This document shows, piece after piece, positions 54,078 to 62,585 of a stretch of 64,000 nucleotides of DNA. The stretch's first letter is position 1, and each line of letters starts with the position of its first letter. The stretch spans positions 62,001 through 126,000 of the forward strand of contig NZ_JAAIKR010000008.1 of the NCBI RefSeq assembly GCF_018221465.1. Reading direction: 5' to 3'. The position numbers were made by a program, and so were the translations under genes. The stretch is from Shewanella intestini. GTDB lineage: Bacteria > Pseudomonadota > Gammaproteobacteria > Enterobacterales > Shewanellaceae. The notes below the pieces were generated by a model. That model saw only the letters and a list, made by a program, of their open reading frames with translations, did no database searches and had not been told where the DNA came from.

Positions 54078-55448
54078 TTAACCTAAAAACAAAAAGCTCA
54101 ACACTCGAAAGTTATGTTTTTGAGATATTAATGGTTTCTTCACTAGCCCTACTTTGAAACGACAATCAACGCGCTCCAACTTAGCTATCGCCCCTTCATG
54201 AACATAATCACCATATAATGGTACGGCAAGAGATGGAATTGGGCTTTGCCCACGACTAGCAATAGATAGGACTTGTAAACTAACAACCGCTTTCTCAGAA
54301 CGCTTATCTGGTGAAATATCTTCATTGCATTGCTCTCCAATAGCCACCAAGCTATAGCCAGTATACGGTTTAATGCTTAGTGTTACTGACTCGTATTGAC
54401 TTTCAAAACGCATGAGTTGCTGCTTCAACTCTTTTCGTGAAAGCAAAATCGTCTCAGCTAACACACCGTAAAAGTCATCACCTTGAGCAAAATTCGCCTT
54501 ATTTTTAATAAGCTTTTTAAACTTACTATCAGATAGGCTCTGTAATTCACATACAGAAATCATATTCGTTTTAAATTTCTTAACAGGTAAAAACTGTCTC
54601 AATAACTTTTCGACTCTAGATAAATGATAATTTTCGTCATCTGAATCATTCCATACCAAAGAGATAATAAAATAGCTAATCAACTCCAACTGTCTAAAAA
54701 GCTTAGCTTTTGATTTAATCTCATAAAAAAAGTAACTCGCAAGACACAAACTTAAATCAACCTTACTACTTTTATACTCATTAAAAATCTCACTAGGGTT
54801 GCTTTTAATTTTAGAAAAAACGTTTATAGATTCATTTATATTTGCAGTCAAAAACGGAATATTGATGCGTGGCTCGACTCCCAAACAAGTCATTTGACTG
54901 ATTTCCTCCACTCTATATATCAAAGGAAGCCTAGTGAATAAACGACTTACATTAACACCACCAAAGTATGAAATACCTTCTTGCTTAACTGCTTTGCTAG
55001 CAGCATTTTTTAACCTGTTATTTTTTAATCCTGTCAGGTTCTCTAATCTCGCAGCTAATTTATCGAAAACAACATAGGACTCTTGAATAAGAATGCTCGC
55101 TAGAATTACCATTCTTTGCTCAGCGGAATCGTCCTCTTTCAATGGCTTCATTAGCCAGTGATATAATAATCCCCAAACAGGTTCTTCTATTAAATCTGAA
55201 CCAATTAAATTAAGTGAATCATTGCTTAGGCGAAAAGCAGGCACACCAACTGAGTTATAAATATGTGCTGGTTTTAGGTCATGAACATACCCTTGTTCAA
55301 CAAGGTAGAGCAATGAACGATTAAACCTAGCTTTAGATAAGCCAATTGATTCCCAACTTTCCTCCAATTTTGGAGCAATGGTTCGTTGACCAAATATGAC
55401 ATACCACTTTAATAAAATGTATCTAGCATCTGTTTTTGCACCAACCAT
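54078..55448 (-). CDS. AT-rich gene of unknown function (about 456 aa)
   Basis: I do not recognise this protein. The N-terminus (MVGAKTDARYILLKWYVIFG and the following IGLSKARFNRSLLYLVEQGYV) looks like a winged-helix DNA-binding domain. The rest is helical with a basic C-terminal third. Codon use is AT-rich compared with the chromosome. The start may be ATG 55448 (no good ribosome site) or TTG 55469 (GGAGGG upstream). The start codon overlaps a 12-bp palindrome. It is divergent from the RHH/coiled-coil gene, and a replication or maintenance role is possible but unproven. Confidence 0.55.
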   Translation of the reverse strand: MVGAKTDARYILLKWYVIFGQRTIAPKLEESWESIGLSKARFNRSLLYLVEQGYVHDLKPAHIYNSVGVPAFRLSNDSLNLIGSDLIEEPVWGLLYHWLMKPLKEDDSAEQRMVILASILIQESYVVFDKLAARLENLTGLKNNRLKNAASKAVKQEGISYFGGVNVSRLFTRLPLIYRVEEISQMTCLGVEPRINIPFLTANINESINVFSKIKSNPSEIFNEYKSSKVDLSLCLASYFFYEIKSKAKLFRQLELISYFIISLVWNDSDDENYHLSRVEKLLRQFLPVKKFKTNMISVCELQSLSDSKFKKLIKNKANFAQGDDFYGVLAETILLSRKELKQQLMRFESQYESVTLSIKPYTGYSLVAIGEQCNEDISPDKRSEKAVVSLQVLSIASRGQSPIPSLAVPLYGDYVHEGAIAKLERVDCRFKVGLVKKPLISQKHNFRVLSFLFLG

Positions 55449-55459
55449 ACTGTACAGTA
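55448..55459. promoter_or_regulatory. 12-bp palindrome overlapping a start codon
   Basis: TACTGTACAGTA is a perfect palindrome that covers the start of the 456-aa gene. Binding there would block initiation. It resembles part of a LexA-type CTG-N-CAG site but is too short for one. Confidence 0.5.
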
Positions 55460-55548
55460 GTTTCCTCAAATTCCCTCCAGAACACTAAAACCTTGCCTAC
55501 AACGCCCGTAAAATGGCTATTCACTAATAATCAAATCATAAATTATAA

Positions 55549-55572
55549 TACTAGTAATTATACTAGTAATTC
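55549..55572. promoter_or_regulatory. Two tandem 12-bp operator-like repeats
   Basis: TACTAGTAATTA at 55549-55560 is followed directly by TACTAGTAATTC at 55561-55572. Each contains the palindrome ACTAGT. They sit about 40 bases before the RHH/coiled-coil gene, the arrangement expected for a ribbon-helix-helix repressor. Confidence 0.6.
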
Positions 55573-55612
55573 TGGTAGAGTACAAAAAACAATCTCCCTG
55601 ATTTCGCAACAT

Positions 55613-56236
55613 ATGAATAAACAATCAAGCAATAATCACTTCCACGACTTGTTCTACTTTATTGATTCAAACGATCAAAATACGGTCAATTGGATAAAAC
55701 ATTACGTTAAAAAACAGGGTTACAATGTAGATAATCTTGGTGATATATACTGCATACTTAATTATTTAGCAGGCTTAATTCCTTTTTTAGAACAAAGGTA
55801 TTTCTCAGATAAAATGAAATGGGCTTATAGAACACATAAGTCAAGAAAAAAGAAGAAAAGCACCCAAATGTTAAATGTAATTATCGATAAGAATTTAATT
55901 AATAGCATTGATAAAGAGAGGGAAATATATAACTTATCTAGAAGTAAATTTGTTGAAGTGAATTTAAACGGTACTTTTAAAGATGAAAGGTACCTAGAAG
56001 CCCAAAAGCAAATTAAAAACGAACACAGTAGAGTTATTCAGCAAAAAGAGAGTATTGATAATTTAAAACAAAGGCTTAATACAGCTAACTCCTCATTAGA
56101 AGAGGTGCAAGAAACACTAAGTATGTTTTATGAAACGATAAAACAACGAGCTGTACTTGATAAAGAATATGACAAACTCGAACTATGCGAACTTCAGACA
56201 TTATATCAAAATGCAATGAACATAAAAAAAGCCTAA
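55613..56236 (+). CDS. Ribbon-helix-helix plus coiled-coil protein
   Basis: The protein of about 207 residues has a ribbon-helix-helix-like motif in the middle (STQMLNVIIDKNLINSIDKE then YNLSRSKFVEVNL), preceded by a lysine cluster (SRKKKKS) and followed by a long charged coiled coil (about residues 130-185). The layout recalls KfrA-like or segregation-type plasmid proteins, but the family is not identified. ATG 55613 is the only ATG near the domain, and it lacks a clear ribosome site. The tandem operator repeats upstream suggest autoregulation. Confidence 0.55.
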   Translation: MNKQSSNNHFHDLFYFIDSNDQNTVNWIKHYVKKQGYNVDNLGDIYCILNYLAGLIPFLEQRYFSDKMKWAYRTHKSRKKKKSTQMLNVIIDKNLINSIDKEREIYNLSRSKFVEVNLNGTFKDERYLEAQKQIKNEHSRVIQQKESIDNLKQRLNTANSSLEEVQETLSMFYETIKQRAVLDKEYDKLELCELQTLYQNAMNIKKA

Positions 56237-56490
56237 ACTGATAAAGCTGATACTACAGTTGCAAACCACCTCTACACATTGGCAGTACCTTCTTAAAGGT
56301 TATCGCGGGTTAAATTGTTATTGATAGATTGGCCAATTTCAGTTAAGCACAAGGAAAGAAGCGGTTTAAAGTAAAGGATTGCCAATACAAACCCAAAATT
56401 AGTATACCAATAAGTACCCCATTAAAAAGTTAAACCCACCAAAAACCATTATAAACATATACATAAAGATTTGATTCAGATGACGCCGCC
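56237..56490. other. Right end of island 1, non-coding
   Basis: This AT-rich sequence runs between the RHH gene and the right-hand repeat. It ends CGCCGCC-CCACCA, close to the acceptor end of ssrA (CGCCGCCTCCACCA) with one base missing. No ORF is seen. Confidence 0.5.
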
Positions 56491-56598
56491 CCACCAAATT
56501 AAGTAATTAAGACGTCTCAGGACGTCTTTTTTATTGCCTGAAAAACGTAAAATCAATGACTTACGGTGTCATAAGGTCTTATGAGGTTTCATAGAAGC
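56491..56598 (+). repeat. 108-bp direct repeat, right copy
   Basis: Identical base for base to 26518-26625, including the ssrA terminator hairpin (56510-56532). It is the junction between island 1 and island 2. Homology to the region in front of the first integrase continues beyond it with mismatches. Confidence 0.95.
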
Positions 56599-56690
56599 GC
56601 AAAGTCTTGGTATTCCATCTGGTATACCAAGGTATTTTCCTCTATATCTGGAATGCTAAAGATTAACTACTACCACTGGGAGCTTGATTT

Positions 56691-56919
56691 ATGGCCAAAA
56701 GAACAACACAGTTGACCGACACTTAATGAACAAGGTTTTGAGGCTGACTTAATTGAAGCGGCTCTATCCCATGTTGATGACAATCAAGTTCGAAGTGCTT
56801 ATAACCGAACTGATTATCTAGAGCGCCGCCGTCCTATGATGTGTTGGTGGAGTAGCTATATTGAAGAAGCTTCAAAGGGCAGCTCTACTTTGACAGGCAA
56901 AAGCAATTTAAGGTGGTAA
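56691..56919 (+). pseudogene. Remnant of a second P4-type integrase
   Basis: The remnant starts MAKRTTQLTDT, closely like the intact integrase, then meets a TAA at 56724. From 56722 in another frame it resumes with the integrase C-terminus (LNEQGFEADLIEAALSHVDD through RRRPMMCWWSSYIEEASKGS) to a stop at 56917-56919. About 340 central codons are missing. The junction lies at ACACT, a pentamer present at both corresponding points of the intact gene, so the loss was probably a deletion between short repeats. Confidence 0.92.
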
Positions 56920-57084
56920 ATGGTAAGTAAACCGTCAGTTTATCTGGGCAGTTTACACCATGCCGCCCACGCAAGACTAAATCATTAATTTTCTTTGGGA
57001 TTAAATTAAAATTGGAAATTATATCCATGTTAACACCCTAGAGTTTTGGTGCATAATAGACTCCCCCATTATTATCGCTTAATG

Positions 57085-57816
57085 CTAATAACTCCAGTCC
57101 TCATACGCCAAAGGCAAGCTATTGAGTAGATTCCTGCGCTCGCGCCAATCAGGCATATTTTTATCCATAATGGCTCTGAAGCGGTCGTTATGGTGGCGTT
57201 CAATCAAGTGGACTAGCTCATGCACCAATATGTACTCCATGCACTCTGGTGGTTTTTTAGCTAGCTCTAGGTTAAGCCACAACCTTTTTGCTTGTATGTT
57301 GCAGCTTCCCCACTTGGTCTTCATCTTCTTAATGCCGATATCATTTGATTCAACACCTAGCTTCGTTTGCCAATGAGGGAGTAACTTAGCGATAGACTCT
57401 TGCATTCGCTTGCGATAAAAACCATTGAGTAACTTAAGGCGATTATCGACACTGGTATTTTTTGTTACTGCTAGCTCTAGTTTAGTTACGCCTTTTTCTG
57501 TCACAGCATGCTTACCCGCAGTATCAACAATACTCAGTCGATAGCGTTTCCCCCAAAGATAATGACTTTCACCGCTCACCATTTCTCGACTTGATTGGCG
57601 AGGCTGGGCAGCAAAATCTGCCTGCTGTTGCTTTATCCAAGCTAACTTATTAATGATGGCCAAACGGATTGCTTGATCACCAGTACCGTGTGGTACTGAC
57701 AAACGCACACGTCCTTGGGGCGGCAATACACTTAAATGTAGATTTTTAATCGCTTTACGATTTACCTGAACCTCAATACCACCAATTTTAATGTCTTCGC
57801 TGCCTGTTACCGACAT
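57085..57816 (-). CDS. YgjP-like (DUF45/M48-type) metallopeptidase
   Basis: This 243-residue protein of the YgjP/DUF45 family has the zinc motif HELVHLIERHHNDRF (HExxH) and the preceding KMKTKWGSCNIQAKRLWLNLELAKKP. This family is often encoded next to type I hsdR genes. Its role there is unknown; control of the restriction subunit by proteolysis is one possibility. It overlaps the hsdR stop by one base and is the last gene of the hsd operon. Confidence 0.9.
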   Translation of the reverse strand: MSVTGSEDIKIGGIEVQVNRKAIKNLHLSVLPPQGRVRLSVPHGTGDQAIRLAIINKLAWIKQQQADFAAQPRQSSREMVSGESHYLWGKRYRLSIVDTAGKHAVTEKGVTKLELAVTKNTSVDNRLKLLNGFYRKRMQESIAKLLPHWQTKLGVESNDIGIKKMKTKWGSCNIQAKRLWLNLELAKKPPECMEYILVHELVHLIERHHNDRFRAIMDKNMPDWRERRNLLNSLPLAYEDWSY

Positions 57817-60800
57817 TAATGATATTCCTTTTGCGCTTTCACTCGCTCCATCACTTCCACAATATCAACGTCATAGCCTTTGGTTTCTTCGCGAATAGCG
57901 TTAGCTATTTCACGCTCTTTAAAGCGATCACCTAACCAATCGGCTTTTTTGGTATAGCGTACAGCCGTATCAATTTTGGCTGTCAGCACTTCATCATTAC
58001 CCAAATTGTCATACAGTGATTGCTTAGCTGCCGTATCAACAGAATCAGGATAACTTGCGCTACGATTACCGCTAGGGTTTACCACTTTTTTAGCCAGCTC
58101 TCTGATCTGCTCAAGGTATTCTTGATAGTTCAGCGCTTTTTCACGGCGCTGTCTAATAATCTCATCTAACAATGACGACATTTGATCGTAATATTTCGGG
58201 TTAATTGGGTTTTCATCCACAATCGTTTTACGCACATTGTTCTCAATAGCCTCAGCCATCGCGTCTTCATTCTCGCGTAGGTCTTTAGGTAATGAATCTA
58301 ACCCTTCACCGTTGTTATTCACTACTAAATCAATGAGACCTAATTCTTCAAAATCCATAAGTAATTCACTATCATCAGCACGAATGTACATATCCAGAAG
58401 ATGGCGCATCGCAGGTTCAAAGCGCTTCATTTCCAGCAAGTCGCCACTGGCTAACTTAACCTCGTCACGTACCTTCTCAAAGTAGATAACTTCTTGTCGG
58501 ATACTGTTGGCTTCAGTAGGTGAATAACCCGCTTGCTCCATCTCATTAGCCAAGTTGGCGTATGCCCTTAACAGCTTAGCTACTGCTTGATACAAGGTTA
58601 AACGGAGTGCTTCTTTTTCTGAGCGCTCATCGATATCAGAGGGTTCAACACCTGACTCTCCACAAAAGTAATGGATAAAATCCTTGGTATCACGCGGCGC
58701 TTTTACAGGTTCACACAAGGCACGAACCATTTCTAACGCATTGTCTAAATCTTCACGAGACTGCACTAGACGATCTTTAAGCAGACCTGCGACATCATCT
58801 TGGTCGTAACCATCAAACGCTTCTGCGGTGTAGTCCTTAATCGCTTTATCCAAAGAACGGAATAAATCTTTATAATCGATAATATAGCCGTATTCTTTAT
58901 CTTCACCATCAAGACGGTTTACGCGGCAAATAGCTTGAAAAAGGTTGTGATCAGCCATGCTCTTATCAATGTAAAGGTAGGTCGCAGAAGGCGCATCAAA
59001 ACCCGTTAGCAGCTTATCTACCACTATAAGCAAACGCATTTGTCCGGGTTCCTTGATGAACCGGTTCTTCACCAACTTTTCAAACTCTTCTACGCGTTTT
59101 GCTGCATCATCTTCACTTTGTTCAAAATAATCTGCCAACATTTTCCGGTAGGTATCATACTTGAATAGTTTCTCGGTTAAGCCTTCTCCCGACTCTTCAC
59201 CTTTTATCGAGCCCGCTGCTGGCTGATAGCTGGTAACAATGGCACACTTGCCCGCTAAATCAGTTTTACTAAATAAGTCATATACAACACAAGCTTGATG
59301 CACACTGGCACACACCAGCATTGCATTGCCTCGGCCATCCATTAGCCTTGGTTTTAACTCCATATCCATCAAGATATCGCTAACAATCTGTTCTAAGCGA
59401 GATTTACTCGACAGCACCTTCTGCATGGTGCCCCACTTCTGTTTAAGCTGCATCCTCGCAAGATTAGAGATACCTTTAGTCTTAGCTTCAAACCATTGGT
59501 CGACTTTCTTTTGTGACGTTAAATGCTGATCAATATCACGCGCTTCATAACGTAAATCGAGTACCACACCATCTTCTACCGCTTCATTGAATTTGTAGGT
59601 GTGAATATAAGGGCCAAACACCTCTAAGGACTTTTTCTTGTCCTTCTTCATCAGTGGCGTACCAGTAAAGCCAATAAACATAGCGTCAGGGAGGATGGCC
59701 TTCATTGCGCTATGCAGCTTGCCTGACTGGGTTCTGTGGCATTCATCCACAAACACAAACAACTTACCTTGGGCGGTAAAGTTACTCATCACACTACTAG
59801 ATAGTGATTCAATATATTCAGCCGTAGCTTCCTCACTCTCTTCATTATCGTCTTCACCATTACGACCAAACTTATGTACTAACGAGCACAGCAGCCATGG
59901 ATTCGGCTCACCTAAGGTGGCAATGAGATCACGGCCACTTTTAGTACGATAGATTTCTTCATCAACGCCGGAGAATACCGTCTCAATCTGTTCATCAAGC
60001 TCAGTGCGGTCAGTAACAATGAGTACCCGTGAGTCACTCACGTTCTCTCTAATCCATTTAGCCAACCACACCATGGTTAAGCTTTTGCCTGAACCTTGGG
60101 TGTGCCAAATGATCCCACCTTGCTTGTTGGCTGAGTGAGATTTCACATGCTTTTTAGCGGCTTGAACTCCAAAGAACTGATTATGGCGGCAAGTTTTTTT
60201 AACCCCAGCATCAAACACAATAAAATCATGGATTAGCTGTAAGAAGCGCTTCTTATCACAAAGTTGTGCCAGATGAGTATCTAAGATGGTATCAGCCGTA
60301 ATATCAGAGCGTGGTAGAGCGGTATCACTACTTGGTTCTTTCCATTCTAGATAGTACTTCTCTGTGGTTTCGATGGTGCCATAACGAATGCCTTGAGTGT
60401 CGTTACCTGCCATGACTAGCTGCATGCTGGTAAAGAAATTACGAATGAAGGATTTTTTTTGGTTATCGAGGTTTTGACGAATACCTTCACTCACAGATAC
60501 AGACGAACGCTTAAGCTCAATAACCCCCAAGGCAATACCATTTACATACAGTACAATGTCAGGTCGTTTTTTATGCTCGCCTTTTACTGTCACCTCTTCT
60601 GCTATGGCAAAGTCATTCGCTTCGATGTTTTCCCAGTCAATTAGCCATACGGTCTGGTTTAGTTCACCTGCGCCTTCTTTCTCTTTTACGCCATAACGCA
60701 GTAACCGATAGACTTCTTTATTGGCGTCGTAAAGCTTTTTGCCTTCACCAAGTGCTGCGGCCATATCCAACTTTCGTAAAGTACGTGCAATCAATGCTTC

Positions 60801-60965
60801 AGGTATGCCACGCTTTTTTAACCAATTGCTTAGCAGATTAGTCTCAACGTTGCGATTACCTTCGCGGTACTCCCAGTTACCTAGGTAGTCATACTTTAAC
60901 TGGTCCCGAAAAAATCGAATCACGCGATTTTGGGTTGCACGCTCTTTTTGGCCTACAGTACTCAT
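57816..60965 (-). CDS. hsdR: Type I restriction enzyme, R subunit
   Basis: The 1049-residue protein has the N-terminal PD-(D/E)xK nuclease domain (RPDIVLYVNGIALGVIELKR), a superfamily 2 helicase motor with Walker A TQGSGKSLTMVW, DEAD-box variant VFVDECHRTQSGKL, motif III FIGFTGTPLM and motif VI ICRVNRL, and a helical C-terminal domain. All catalytic residues appear intact. It needs HsdM/HsdS from the same operon. A 150-bp repeat-rich gap lies upstream. Confidence 0.96.
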   Translation of the reverse strand: MSTVGQKERATQNRVIRFFRDQLKYDYLGNWEYREGNRNVETNLLSNWLKKRGIPEALIARTLRKLDMAAALGEGKKLYDANKEVYRLLRYGVKEKEGAGELNQTVWLIDWENIEANDFAIAEEVTVKGEHKKRPDIVLYVNGIALGVIELKRSSVSVSEGIRQNLDNQKKSFIRNFFTSMQLVMAGNDTQGIRYGTIETTEKYYLEWKEPSSDTALPRSDITADTILDTHLAQLCDKKRFLQLIHDFIVFDAGVKKTCRHNQFFGVQAAKKHVKSHSANKQGGIIWHTQGSGKSLTMVWLAKWIRENVSDSRVLIVTDRTELDEQIETVFSGVDEEIYRTKSGRDLIATLGEPNPWLLCSLVHKFGRNGEDDNEESEEATAEYIESLSSSVMSNFTAQGKLFVFVDECHRTQSGKLHSAMKAILPDAMFIGFTGTPLMKKDKKKSLEVFGPYIHTYKFNEAVEDGVVLDLRYEARDIDQHLTSQKKVDQWFEAKTKGISNLARMQLKQKWGTMQKVLSSKSRLEQIVSDILMDMELKPRLMDGRGNAMLVCASVHQACVVYDLFSKTDLAGKCAIVTSYQPAAGSIKGEESGEGLTEKLFKYDTYRKMLADYFEQSEDDAAKRVEEFEKLVKNRFIKEPGQMRLLIVVDKLLTGFDAPSATYLYIDKSMADHNLFQAICRVNRLDGEDKEYGYIIDYKDLFRSLDKAIKDYTAEAFDGYDQDDVAGLLKDRLVQSREDLDNALEMVRALCEPVKAPRDTKDFIHYFCGESGVEPSDIDERSEKEALRLTLYQAVAKLLRAYANLANEMEQAGYSPTEANSIRQEVIYFEKVRDEVKLASGDLLEMKRFEPAMRHLLDMYIRADDSELLMDFEELGLIDLVVNNNGEGLDSLPKDLRENEDAMAEAIENNVRKTIVDENPINPKYYDQMSSLLDEIIRQRREKALNYQEYLEQIRELAKKVVNPSGNRSASYPDSVDTAAKQSLYDNLGNDEVLTAKIDTAVRYTKKADWLGDRFKEREIANAIREETKGYDVDIVEVMERVKAQKEYH

Positions 60966-61005
60966 CCATTAATTCCTTTCTATCAAACCCTTTCTAGCAA
61001 ATAGC

Positions 61006-61116
61006 TATCAAGCAACGATCAAGCAAATTACAGCAATATAAATCAAGCACTTAAATAAAAATCAAGCGGGTAATCGAGAAGTTTTTGCTATTTTATCAAG
61101 CAACGATCAAGCAAAT
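61006..61116. repeat. 23-bp direct repeats and six ATCAAGC heptamers upstream of hsdR
   Basis: A 23-bp sequence beginning TATCAAGCAACGATCAAGC occurs perfectly at 61006-61028 and 61094-61116; the second copy enters the stop codon of the AlbA_2 gene. The heptamer ATCAAGC occurs six times in all (61007, 61018, 61042, 61061, 61095 and 61106). They lie in the 5' region of hsdR and could be operators or a mobile repeat. Confidence 0.85.
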
Positions 61117-62585
61117 CAGCTCCAGTGAGGCACATAACGCATCGCTTTTGCCCCGGCTTCAGGATCATATGGCTTTACCAGCCCGCTACTTACTGCATCT
61201 TTAATCACTCGACTCACTGTGGCGCTGTTTTTGGTCTCGATACCAAAGCGCTCTCTCAATGAAGCGTTGTTCATGTGCTCACGGCTCACGTAACGTAAAC
61301 AGCAATGCTGATAACAAGCGCGAATACGATCTTCCTTATCCATCTCTGCAAATGGCTTATGACCAAATAACACTGTGCGTGTATGCCTGTCAGTAACTTC
61401 AAAAATGGGGGCGGGCAATTGATACAACTCGGTTTGGAATATAACTTTATCAATACCTGTACCACGCTCTTCACACACGTTGATACGGCGCATAAACGAG
61501 GCCAGCATTTCATTGCGGCTTTGTGGTGGAGTATCAATAAACCGATCAGTATCCACCAGTGGTATTCCCGGATTAGTTATCTCCATCCGGGTATCAAACA
61601 GCTCTATCATGGGACCAGTACCCGTTATAGAAAAATCTTGATGAATAATGGCATTAGCCACCAGCTCACGAATCGCCAACTCTGGATACATTGGCACCTC
61701 TTTGCGAAATGCCTTGCCAATCTCTTCGTTGGCTGGGAGTAATGTTTTTATCCGATCTATCAAAGCCTCAAAGCCAACTGCATAGCCCTTGTTACCTTCT
61801 AGCTCACGAATTGTTTCAACACGACTGTTTCCTTTGTATTGAATAAGACGCATAGCTTTTCGGCCAAGATGCTGAAAACTTTGCAGCTTTTTAGCAAACA
61901 AAATCGCCCCAATATTAGCAATGCTCCAATGGCCACTGTCGGTTTTACTGATCAGCCGATCTGCTTGCAAAGCGGCTAAAATACCATCGCGTCCTTCCGG
62001 CAATGGCTGACCAGTTAATTCAAAATAAGCAGGGTAGTCGAGCAGTTGTAACACTTCCTCTGCGCTGCTGTTTTCGGTAGCCGCTTGCTGTTCAAAAGGT
62101 ACTTTGTCAAATACACGCCATAACTCGCGCTCTTTCTCAGCAAACTCTCGCAGTTTCTTTTTGTACGACCCCACGCGAATGTACTCGGTGCCATCAAATT
62201 GCACTGGGGTATGGCTTGCGGCTTGTATTTCTAAAATCACTACAGGTTTTTCATTGGCGCTTTCGAACGTATAAAACTGAAAATGGATTTTAGGGGCGGT
62301 TTTTTGCAGCAACCAGCTTTCTAATTCTTGCTGCTTATGACGCGCGCTAGCTGGTTTAAAGTCCGTACCAATTACTTCTTGAGTCTTATCATCCACTCCC
62401 CAAACAATGTAAGCAGACTGCTTACCGAGCAAGGCTGCCGAATTGGCCAAAGCGGAGATATACTCACCCACCATCGGCGCATCAGCATTGTTATGTTTAA
62501 ACTCCACCCACTCGGTTTCGTTTGGAAGATGGCACAGCTCACGCAGTAGCGCTTGTAGTTGCGCTAGGCTTTGCTCAGTCGGCAT
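61116..62585 (-). CDS. AlbA_2/Schlafen-like ATP-binding protein in the hsd operon
   Basis: The protein of about 489 residues has an N-terminal AlbA_2 (Schlafen-type) domain (NETEWVEFKHNNADAPMVGEYISALAN then YIVWGVDDKTQEVIGTDF), a GHKL-like/ATP-binding C-terminal_4 region (ELAIRELVANAIIHQDFSITGTG, NPGIPLVDTDRF, MLASFMRRINVCEERGTGIDKVI) and a terminal winged helix. Such proteins are frequent extra genes of type I RM loci with unknown role. ATG 62585 has AAGGAG at normal spacing; it overlaps hsdS by 11 bases. Confidence 0.9.
   Translation of the reverse strand: MPTEQSLAQLQALLRELCHLPNETEWVEFKHNNADAPMVGEYISALANSAALLGKQSAYIVWGVDDKTQEVIGTDFKPASARHKQQELESWLLQKTAPKIHFQFYTFESANEKPVVILEIQAASHTPVQFDGTEYIRVGSYKKKLREFAEKERELWRVFDKVPFEQQAATENSSAEEVLQLLDYPAYFELTGQPLPEGRDGILAALQADRLISKTDSGHWSIANIGAILFAKKLQSFQHLGRKAMRLIQYKGNSRVETIRELEGNKGYAVGFEALIDRIKTLLPANEEIGKAFRKEVPMYPELAIRELVANAIIHQDFSITGTGPMIELFDTRMEITNPGIPLVDTDRFIDTPPQSRNEMLASFMRRINVCEERGTGIDKVIFQTELYQLPAPIFEVTDRHTRTVLFGHKPFAEMDKEDRIRACYQHCCLRYVSREHMNNASLRERFGIETKNSATVSRVIKDAVSSGLVKPYDPEAGAKAMRYVPHWS

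Larger units (their letters stand above)
26518..56490 (+). mobile_element. Genomic island 1 integrated at the 3' end of ssrA
   Basis: The element is bounded by the 108-bp repeats. It opens with a P4-type integrase gene reading away from ssrA and carries AlpA, RadC-like and YfjJ/Gp2-like genes typical of P4-like satellites and CP4-57-type islands. Its cargo is dominated by defence genes: a Septu-like pair, a MADS-like operon and a TIGR04141 gene. I see no conjugation, phage structural or clear replication genes, so it would need a helper to move. Confidence 0.85.

Noticed and set aside
54078-56236. Toxin-antitoxin pair made of the two AT-rich genes
   Set aside because: The genes are divergent, the larger product (456 aa) is far above usual toxin size and no toxin motif is visible.
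61006-61116. CRISPR-like array upstream of hsdR
   Set aside because: The repeated units are only 7 or 23 bp, spacing is irregular, there are just two long copies and no cas gene is seen.
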